Shown one piece after another: positions 7,051-12,572 of a stretch of DNA of 17,091 nucleotides. Every line of letters starts with the position of its first letter. Position 1 is the first letter of the stretch. The position numbers were made by a program, and so were the translations under genes. Source of the DNA: an uncultured Opitutia bacterium (lineage in GTDB: Bacteria > Verrucomicrobiota > Verrucomicrobiia > Opitutales > UBA953); assembly GCA_903895475.1 (NCBI GenBank), contig CAITUF010000216.1, forward strand, positions 1-17,091, read 5' to 3'. The notes under the pieces were generated by a model that saw nothing but the letters and a program-made list of their open reading frames with translations, searched no databases and was not told where the DNA came from.

Positions 7051-7385
7051 GTTGGCCAGCTCCGGGGCACCTCATCCTCTCTATAGGGGTAGGGAGCTGG
7101 GGTGGGCTAGGTTTCAAAGGCCGAGGCTGGGGGTGGCGCTTTAAAGGCGCTCGGCCGGGTAGGGCTGCACCGGCTAGCCCCTCATTCTATTGCCTAAAAT
7201 AGGTCGGAGCCGTCCTCGACCGGCTGGAAGGTAGTTTCGTAAAGGCATCACCATCATGGATCCCCAGTCTTATTCACAGGGGGTGTGAATGAACTGTGCA
7301 TAATAAGGGGGTTTTTAGCCCCTGATTGGAAATCGACAATTTGTGCTTGATTTTGTTTCATGCCTGTAGCAATAGTGTCTCCGCT
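7051..7385 (+). other. Gene-free hairpin-rich stretch upstream of the first barrel gene
   Basis: No convincing protein gene is seen. The stretch holds a G-rich tract with four runs of at least three G (7086-7106) and a GGCCGAG/CTCGGCC stem (7119-7125 with 7150-7156). Further short stems are GGGCT/AGCCC (7162-7166 with 7176-7180) and GGTCG/CGACC (7202-7206 with 7217-7221), followed by an inverted repeat (7272-7290) and a CATAAT -10-like hexamer (7299-7304). It may be a long 5' leader or a small RNA, or simply GC-rich spacer; I cannot decide from the sequence. Confidence 0.35.
7272..7290. repeat. Perfect inverted repeat, possible operator
   Basis: ATTCACA, five G, TGTGAAT: a 7-bp perfect dyad about 95 bp upstream of the first barrel gene. 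TTCACA resembles a -35 element but lies 20 bp from the CATAAT hexamer at 7299-7304, an unusually long spacer. A regulator-binding site is plausible but unproven. The half-site order is the reverse of a CRP site (TGTGA then TCACA). Confidence 0.35.
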
Positions 7386-7883
7386 ATGAAGCATATCCTA
7401 CCTATCATCACCATCACGACCCTCGCTGCTGCTGCCTCGGCTCAAACCGCTGCTGCCTCGTCCGGTCTCTCCTACAACCGCGTTGGCGTAAGCTACAACA
7501 CGGACAGCAAGGGCTTCTCCGTCTCGGCTTCGGCCCTGATCGGTAGCTCGAACTTCCTCGTTGAAGCTGACACCACCATCGGTGGTTCCACCTCCGGCAA
7601 CGGCGTTGACTCGGTGTCCCTCGGCTACGTTTTCAAGAACGTTGCTCTCGGCGCTGACGCTACCGTCTCCGTTGGCTCCAACGAAGCCTACGGCCTGAAC
7701 GTCCGTAAGGACCTCGGCAATAACATCGAGCTCGCCGTTGGTTACTCCCGCGAGGCTGGTGTCAATGTCTGGGGCGCTGAGTTGGCCTACAACGTGAGCA
7801 AGCAGATCCAGGTCGCCGTCGGTTACTCCGACGCCTCCGGTTCCGCTTCCACGACCGACATCGCTGTTCGCTACAACTTCTAA
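7386..7883 (+). CDS. Secreted small outer-membrane beta-barrel protein, paralogue 1
   Basis: A 165-residue protein with a clear signal peptide, MKHILPIITITTLAAAASA, cut before Q20. The mature part (about 146 residues) alternates polar and hydrophobic residues with many Gly, Ser, Tyr and Val, e.g. LGYVFKNVALGADATVSVG and IELAVGYSR. It ends in RYNF, and a C-terminal aromatic after such strands is the usual BAM-recognition signature. The size suggests about eight strands. I do not recognise the family, and function (porin, adhesin or structural) is open. It shares the signal-peptide end, SSNFL, LGYVFKNVA and the YNF terminus with the gene at 8193. Codon choice is strongly biased (GCT/GCC, GTT, GGT), unlike neighbouring genes, which suggests high expression. 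The ATG at 7386 gives a normal signal peptide; a longer frame upstream does not. Confidence 0.82.
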   Translation: MKHILPIITITTLAAAASAQTAAASSGLSYNRVGVSYNTDSKGFSVSASALIGSSNFLVEADTTIGGSTSGNGVDSVSLGYVFKNVALGADATVSVGSNEAYGLNVRKDLGNNIELAVGYSREAGVNVWGAELAYNVSKQIQVAVGYSDASGSASTTDIAVRYNF

Positions 7884-7908
7884 TCTTAGGATTAGAGGTT
7901 AAACCTAA

Positions 7909-7933
7909 GGGCCCCGGAAACGGGGCCCTTTTT
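7909..7933 (+). terminator. Rho-independent terminator after barrel gene 1
   Basis: A perfect 8-bp stem GGGCCCCG/CGGGGCCC with a GAAA (GNRA) loop, then TTTTT. It is nearly the same as the terminator after the second barrel gene. Confidence 0.93.
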
Positions 7934-8156
7934 GTTTATTTTTGATCTCGGCTAGGCCCTTACGGGGCGCCTTTGGGGGTGGGCGCTCGATAACCCCGCG
8001 GGCTGGGGTGATTGGCGGCAGGCGGCGGAGGGGGTAGGCATAGCCGCAGACCCAGTTCCCCAGACTTTAAACAGATTTCCTGGCTCTCTTGCCGGCGGGA
8101 TCCGGATAGGTAAGCGGGTTAAATGGTGTAAAACATCCAAATCTGACATTTAAATA

Positions 8157-8185
8157 TTGAAAAATACAAAACTGACCTATTTATA
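8157..8185 (+). promoter_or_regulatory. Candidate promoter of barrel gene 2, possibly leaderless
   Basis: TTGAAA (8157-8162), a 17-bp spacer, then TTTATA (8180-8185) in an AT-rich island unlike the surrounding GC-rich sequence. A start about 7 bases downstream would fall at or next to the ATG at 8193, so the transcript could be leaderless. An alternative -10 shifted upstream is possible because the island is AT-rich throughout. Confidence 0.45.
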
Positions 8186-8192
8186 TGCCTTG

Positions 8193-8747
8193 ATGAAGAA
8201 CACTATCGCTGCCCTCGCCCTCACGACCCTCGCTGCCGCTGCCTCTGCCCAGACCGCTGCTGCTCCCGCTGGTCTCTCCTACAACCGCATCGGTTTCACG
8301 CGCACTTCGCAGAAGGGCCTGACCAACCAGAATGTCCTCAGCGTCTCTTCGCTGCTCGGTTCCTCTAACTTCCTCGCTTTCGCTGAAAACCGCACGGACC
8401 ACGGTACCGCTCTCGGTCTCGGTTATGTTTTCAAGAATGTCGCCGTCGGTATCGATGCCGCCGTCACGGTCTCTGCCGATAACGAATGGCAGAGCAATTC
8501 GTCGATCTACAGCCTCGGCCTGCGTCGTTCGCTCTCCGAAGTTTTTGCGGGTCTCGAAGTGGCCATCGGCTACTCCACCCAGTCGACCGCCCTCTCCGCT
8601 GGTACCAACCGCGTGCTCTCTTACGAGTTGTCCTACAACATCAACAAGCAGTACACGGTCGCTTACGGCATCCAGGATATCCGCAAGGGTCTCCTCAATG
8701 GTTCTGCCGAGAAGATCCAGAACGTGTCGGTCCGTTATAACTTCTAA
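8193..8747 (+). CDS. Secreted small outer-membrane beta-barrel protein, paralogue 2
   Basis: A 184-residue protein starting at the ATG at 8193, which gives a standard signal peptide MKNTIAALALTTLAAAASA with predicted cut before Q20. The earlier ATG at 8157 would add 12 residues in front of the signal and lies in the promoter. The mature part has alternating beta-strand patterns (LGLGYVFKNVAVGIDAAVTV, LEVAIGYS, LSYELSYNINKQYTVAYG) and ends VRYNF, consistent with an outer-membrane barrel. Similarity to the protein at 7386 runs from TLAAAASAQTAAA through GLSYNRIG, LLGSSNFLAF and GYVFKNVAVG to the C-terminus. It is about 19 residues longer, mostly in loops. Family and cargo are unknown. No Shine-Dalgarno sequence is visible; strong codon bias suggests abundant product. 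Confidence 0.85.
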   Translation: MKNTIAALALTTLAAAASAQTAAAPAGLSYNRIGFTRTSQKGLTNQNVLSVSSLLGSSNFLAFAENRTDHGTALGLGYVFKNVAVGIDAAVTVSADNEWQSNSSIYSLGLRRSLSEVFAGLEVAIGYSTQSTALSAGTNRVLSYELSYNINKQYTVAYGIQDIRKGLLNGSAEKIQNVSVRYNF

Positions 8748-8770
8748 TTTAGGTTTAGTGCTCACAGCTA

Positions 8771-8796
8771 AGGGCCCCAGGGATGGGGCCCTTTTT
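8771..8796 (+). terminator. Rho-independent terminator after barrel gene 2
   Basis: A 9-bp stem AGGGCCCCA/TGGGGCCCT with a 4-nt loop, followed by a T-run. It matches the terminator after barrel gene 1 in stem core and in the preceding CTAAGGG, which supports duplication of the gene together with its 3' end. Confidence 0.93.
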
Positions 8797-8817
8797 ATGG
8801 GCTACTTGCACGAAAGC

Positions 8818-8849
8818 GGCCGTTTTTATTCACTAAAAGCGGCCTTTTT
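8818..8849 (+). terminator. Second hairpin terminator downstream of barrel gene 2
   Basis: GGCCG (8818-8822) pairs with CGGCC (8840-8844), and TTTTA (8824-8828) with TAAAA (8834-8838), with one mismatch between. Five T follow at 8845-8849. It lies about 20 bp after the first terminator and reads on the plus strand, perhaps as a backup before the convergent sigma-factor gene. Confidence 0.6.
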
Positions 8850-8980
8850 GCGTACCAGCATAAGGACCGGTGCTGAGGCTAGCAGCGCCCGCCGCCTATG
8901 CCGTCGCCCGAAGTGGAGGCCATCGTCCAAGGGATATCAATTAGGGGTCGGCCAGGGTAGCCTATTCCTGACCACGAGCC

Positions 8981-10054
8981 TTAAAGGCCTTCGCGGTCGG
9001 AGAGGCGGCGATCCGGTACTTTCGCGCCTTTGGAGCGGAAGAACTCGCGGAGGACCTCGGCGCGGGCATCCGCCATGCGGTTCTTGCGGACGTCTTCCGG
9101 CGTTAGGAGCTTCTGCCGCTCAGTCATCATGCGGCGGAGCTGCATCAAGGCAGACTGCTGCAGTTGGCGGACGCGTTCGCGGGTGAGTTTAAACATTTCA
9201 CCGACTTCCTCGAGCGTCAGGGGGCTTTCGCCATTCAAGCCAAAGCGCAGCGTGATGACTTCCGCCTCGCGCGGCTCGAGGTGGGCGAGCATCTCGGCGA
9301 TTTCCGTGAGGTCGGACTTGCCGCGGAGGTTTTCGAACGGCGAACGGGCCGATTCATCCTTCACCAAGTCACCGAGCGTCGCATCACCGTCTTCGCCGAC
9401 CGGTTGATCGAGGGAGGCGGCCCGGTTGGCGACCGACTTCATATGCACGACCTTAGATAGCGGGATGTCCATCGCCTGCGCGATTTCATCGTTGGTGGGT
9501 TCGCGTTCCAATTCCTTGGTGAGTAGGTTGGATATTCGACGCATCTGGGCGATGCGGTCGACCATGTGCACGGGGAGGCGGATGGTTTTTCCGTCTGAAG
9601 CTAGCGCCCGCTTGATGGCCTGCTTAATCCACCACGCCGCGTAGGTACTGAGTTTGCCGCCTTTGTCGGGGTCGAATCGTTCCACGGCCTTGATGAGCCC
9701 GAAGTTACCTTCGCTGATCAGGTCCATCAATGGCAGGCCGAAGTTATCGTAGTCCTTGGCGATGCGGACCACCAAGCGAAGGTTCGCCTGGATCATATGC
9801 TGGCGGGCGGCTTCGTCGCCTTTGAGAACCCGGCGGGCGAGTGCGGTTTCTTGTTCTAGCGTGAGCAGGGGGGTCTTACCGATTTGGTCGAGATAACTCC
9901 GAATCGGCGAGCGTTCATCCGGGGAGAGTTTTTCCCAGGCCTCGCCGGGCTCGGTCGGGTCGAGATTCACCGGGGCCGACGGCGGCGGTGGCGTCGCCAC
10001 GACAGGCAATGGCTTGAGCCCCTTGTCCTTCTTCGTGGGCTTGGCTTTGGCCAC
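8981..10054 (-). CDS. RNA polymerase sigma-70 family factor (RpoD/SigA-RpoS class)
   Basis: A 357-residue sigma factor. A Lys/Pro-rich leader (1-45) replaces region 1.1. Region 1.2 is at 48-80 (SPIRSYLDQIGKTPLLTLEQE), region 2 at 86-155 (core-binding NLRLVVRIAKDY, then STYAAWWIKQAIKRAL), region 3 at about 163-240, and region 4 at about 252-312 (LTLEEVGEMFKLTRERVRQL helix-turn-helix). A charged tail of about 45 residues follows. It is a full group 1/2 factor, too long for an ECF sigma. In region 2.4 the -10-reading Gln is kept (Q145) but the partner Thr of E. coli RpoD is Lys (K148). With no region 1.1 this may be a group 2 rather than the housekeeping sigma, so no symbol is given. The start is GTG, 5 bp after the trpE stop, so translation is probably coupled. 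Confidence 0.93.
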   Translation of the reverse strand: MAKAKPTKKDKGLKPLPVVATPPPPSAPVNLDPTEPGEAWEKLSPDERSPIRSYLDQIGKTPLLTLEQETALARRVLKGDEAARQHMIQANLRLVVRIAKDYDNFGLPLMDLISEGNFGLIKAVERFDPDKGGKLSTYAAWWIKQAIKRALASDGKTIRLPVHMVDRIAQMRRISNLLTKELEREPTNDEIAQAMDIPLSKVVHMKSVANRAASLDQPVGEDGDATLGDLVKDESARSPFENLRGKSDLTEIAEMLAHLEPREAEVITLRFGLNGESPLTLEEVGEMFKLTRERVRQLQQSALMQLRRMMTERQKLLTPEDVRKNRMADARAEVLREFFRSKGAKVPDRRLSDREGL

Positions 10055-10059
10055 GGAGG

Positions 10060-11556
10060 TTAGGACTTCAGGCCAGCGGCCAGCCCGAGGGCGCGGAGTA
10101 CGCCTTTGGACTTATTGACCGTTTCTTCGTATTCGGCCGAGGGGACCGAATCCGCGACGACGCCGGCGCCGGCTTGCATGCTGGCGACGCCGTTACGTAA
10201 GGAGGCCGTGCGGATGACGATGCACGAGTCGTGGCCACCATCGAAGCCGAAGTAACCCACCGCACCGCCGTAAACGCCGCGGCGCTCGCCTTCGAGTTCC
10301 GAGATGATCTGCATCGCACGGACCTTCGGAGCACCGGAGAGCGTGCCCGCGGGGAAGGTCGCGCGGAAGAGGTCGAACGCATCATGCTTCGGGGAGAGGT
10401 CGCCTTCGACCTGCGAGACGATGTGCATCACGTGCGAATAGCGCTCGATAATGGCATAGGACGGGACCGTTACGGTGCCAGGCACGCAGACGCGGCCAAG
10501 GTCGTTGCGGGCCAGGTCGACCAACATGAGGTGCTCGGCGCGTTCCTTGGGGTCGGCCAAGAGGTCGGCTTCCAATTTGCGGTCAGCGGCTTCGTCAATC
10601 CCGCGCGGGCGGGTACCAGCGATGGGCCGGATCTCGCAGCGTCGGCCCGTGAGACGGACATTCACTTCTGGCGAGGCGCCTACGACGTCGAAGCCCAGGC
10701 CCGTCTCGATGACGAACATATAGGGCGACGGGTTGACGTGGCGGAGGACGCGATAGAGGGCGAGGGGCTCGCCCTTGAAGGGGATATCGGTGCGGCGCGA
10801 GAGCACGACCTGGACGCAATCGCCGGCGCGGACGTATTCCTGGGCGCGGCGGACGGCGGCTTCGAAGCCGGGCTGGCTGACGTTCGACTGGCCGACTGCG
10901 AAGCCAGCAGCATCGGGCAACTCGGCGGCTTGGGCGGCACGGGGACCCGTGACGATGGCCTTGAGGGCTTCGAGGTCCTGCTTGGCGGCGAGCCAGATGG
11001 CATCGGCCTGTTCAGGCGACGTGATGCGGGTATTGACGATGAGACGCAGGGTCTGGCGGGCGTTGTCGAAGGCGACGACCCGGTCGACGAGCATGAAGTG
11101 GGTCAACGGCGTGCCCGCGGGGTCTTTGGCTGGACGAGGGACCGTGGGCTCGGTGCGGTGGACGTATTCGTAGCCGACCATACCGACCATTCCGCCGACG
11201 AAAGGGGGCAGGCCGGGGACTTGGGCGACGCGGAGGCCGGCGACTTCCTTTTTGACGAGTTCGAGCGGGTCGGCCGGGGTGGGGAAGGATTCCTTGCGGC
11301 CATCGCGGTAGACTTTCTCGGTGCGGTCTTCCCACGAGGTGATCGTGAGGGCTGGGCCAGCACCACAGAAGCTATAGCGGCCGATATGTTCACCGCCAGT
11401 GACGGATTCAAACAGGAAACTGGCACCTTGGCTGCGCAAGCGGGCGTAGACCGAGACTGGCGTCTCCAAGTCGGCCATCAGGTCTAGGCAGACGGGCACG
11501 ATGTCACTGGTGCGGGCGAACTCGCGGAAGGCGGCTTGGTCTGGCACTAGGCTCAC
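10060..11556 (-). CDS. trpE: Anthranilate synthase component I
   Basis: A 498-residue protein that converts chorismate plus ammonia/glutamine to anthranilate, the first step of tryptophan synthesis, normally with the TrpG glutaminase. N-terminal domain: FLFES (47-51), the region of the tryptophan feedback site. Catalytic chorismate-binding domain from about 225: NPSPYMF (275-281), PIAGTRPRG (311-319), DPKERAEHLMLVDLARNDLG (335-354), FPAGTLSGAPK (401-411) and YGGAVGYF (429-436). All are standard for TrpE rather than PabB, though PabB cannot be fully excluded by eye. Length fits the family. The start is GTG. It lies 80 bp after the methyltransferase gene and 5 bp before the sigma-factor gene on the same strand; trpG and the other trp genes are not in the window. 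No leader peptide or attenuator was seen. Confidence 0.93.
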   Translation of the reverse strand: MSLVPDQAAFREFARTSDIVPVCLDLMADLETPVSVYARLRSQGASFLFESVTGGEHIGRYSFCGAGPALTITSWEDRTEKVYRDGRKESFPTPADPLELVKKEVAGLRVAQVPGLPPFVGGMVGMVGYEYVHRTEPTVPRPAKDPAGTPLTHFMLVDRVVAFDNARQTLRLIVNTRITSPEQADAIWLAAKQDLEALKAIVTGPRAAQAAELPDAAGFAVGQSNVSQPGFEAAVRRAQEYVRAGDCVQVVLSRRTDIPFKGEPLALYRVLRHVNPSPYMFVIETGLGFDVVGASPEVNVRLTGRRCEIRPIAGTRPRGIDEAADRKLEADLLADPKERAEHLMLVDLARNDLGRVCVPGTVTVPSYAIIERYSHVMHIVSQVEGDLSPKHDAFDLFRATFPAGTLSGAPKVRAMQIISELEGERRGVYGGAVGYFGFDGGHDSCIVIRTASLRNGVASMQAGAGVVADSVPSAEYEETVNKSKGVLRALGLAAGLKS

Positions 11557-11636
11557 GGGCTGAAACTAGAGGGATTCCTTGGAGGGAGGAAACTTAATAA
11601 CCAAGCCCAAGGCCAAAACTCGGCTCAGAAGGGCGT

Positions 11637-12572
11637 CTATCCTTTCGAATTAGCCTGCCAGCGACCCCAGAGTGAGAGCGGGAGTAAGCGACCGTTACCT
11701 TCCTGTTTCAAAGCGAGTTCACCGATGTCGATTTTGCCACCGAGGCCGCTGGTACATTCCTCCAGCAGGTTGTGACAGAGAATCGATGACGCATCGATGG
11801 TGTAGACCGTTAAGATCATAAACTGCGCCTGCGGGGAAAGGAGTTCGCGACAGGAGCGGAGGAGGGGAGCGAGGTCTTGTTCGACCTTCCAGAATTCGCC
11901 CGTCGGGCCGCGACCGAAAGCCGGTGGGTCCATGAGGACGGCCTCGTACTGGTTACCGCGCTTGATCTCGCGCTTCACGAACGTCGGGGCGTCTTCGATA
12001 ATCCAGCGGATTGGCTCCTCGGTCAGGCCAGAGGCCTCTTGGTTACGGCGACCCCAGGCGACCGCGGGCTTGGAGGCATCAACGTGCGTCACGTGCCAGC
12101 CGGCTTGGGCGGCGATCAGCGAAGCCGCCCCGGTGTAGCCGAAAAGGTTGAGCAAGCGGGGTCGATTCGCGCCAGTGGCCTTTTGCTCGGCCAGCCACTT
12201 CCAGTGGGGCGACTGTTCGGCGAAGACGCCAAATTGCTTGGAATTATCCATGAAGCGCAGCTGCAACTTCAGTTTACCCAACTTCGTTTCCCAGTCGCGG
12301 GGGCAATTGCCGTTGAGCTTCCAGCGGCCTTCGCGCCCGCCTTCTTCGTGCACCGCGACGGCTTTAGCCCATTCGGTCCGCGGCAAGCTTTGGCGCCACC
12401 AGGCTTTGGGTTCGCTGCGGACCATGCGGACGCCACCGATTTCCTCGAGCTTGAGGCTGTCGCCGGTGTCCAGAAGGCGGTGGCCTTCCCAATCGCTGAC
12501 TAGAACTTGGATGTTCACCTCGGCAATGTGAGCCTTGTTTCGCTCGGAGTGAAGCCCGCTTTTGCTCGCCAT
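11637..12572 (-). CDS. Class I SAM-dependent methyltransferase, RlmI-like (Methyltrans_SAM family)
   Basis: A 311-residue protein from the ATG at 12572. The Rossmann methyltransferase core has motif I NLFGYTGAASL (142-152), the acidic loop VDASK (164-168) and a catalytic-type DPPAFGRGPTGE (215-226). The pattern resembles the RlmI/RlmK 23S rRNA methyltransferases but lacks an N-terminal PUA domain; instead it begins with a short SDWEGHRLLDTGDSLKLEEIGG segment seen in related uncharacterised enzymes. RNA as substrate is inferred from the family, and the target base is unknown. Start is uncertain: a GTG at 12518 would give a shorter protein beginning just before SDWEGHRLL, and ATG 12572 overlaps the divergent start codon at 12571. 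It is followed by trpE on the same strand. Confidence 0.85.
   Translation of the reverse strand: MASKSGLHSERNKAHIAEVNIQVLVSDWEGHRLLDTGDSLKLEEIGGVRMVRSEPKAWWRQSLPRTEWAKAVAVHEEGGREGRWKLNGNCPRDWETKLGKLKLQLRFMDNSKQFGVFAEQSPHWKWLAEQKATGANRPRLLNLFGYTGAASLIAAQAGWHVTHVDASKPAVAWGRRNQEASGLTEEPIRWIIEDAPTFVKREIKRGNQYEAVLMDPPAFGRGPTGEFWKVEQDLAPLLRSCRELLSPQAQFMILTVYTIDASSILCHNLLEECTSGLGGKIDIGELALKQEGNGRLLPLSLWGRWQANSKG

Noticed and set aside
7245..7262. CATCACCATCATGGATCC, resembling a His-tag plus BamHI site from a vector
   Set aside because: Only four His codons, out of any gene frame, and the flanking sequence is continuous GC-rich chromosome; taken as chance.
7256..7288. Ten-codon open frame starting ATGGATCCC upstream of barrel gene 1, as a leader peptide
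   Set aside because: No ribosome site, no run of regulatory codons and no attenuator structure; too short to support.
8332..9186. Plus-strand open frame overlapping barrel gene 2 and the sigma gene
   Set aside because: Ser/Arg-rich frame-shifted reading of barrel gene 2 that runs through two terminators and into the antisense of the sigma gene.
10231..11487. Long plus-strand open frame (418 codons) opposite trpE
   Set aside because: It is the exact antisense of a conserved trpE; the composition (Gly, Asp, Glu, Val repeats with no domain) is what GC-rich antisense frames give.
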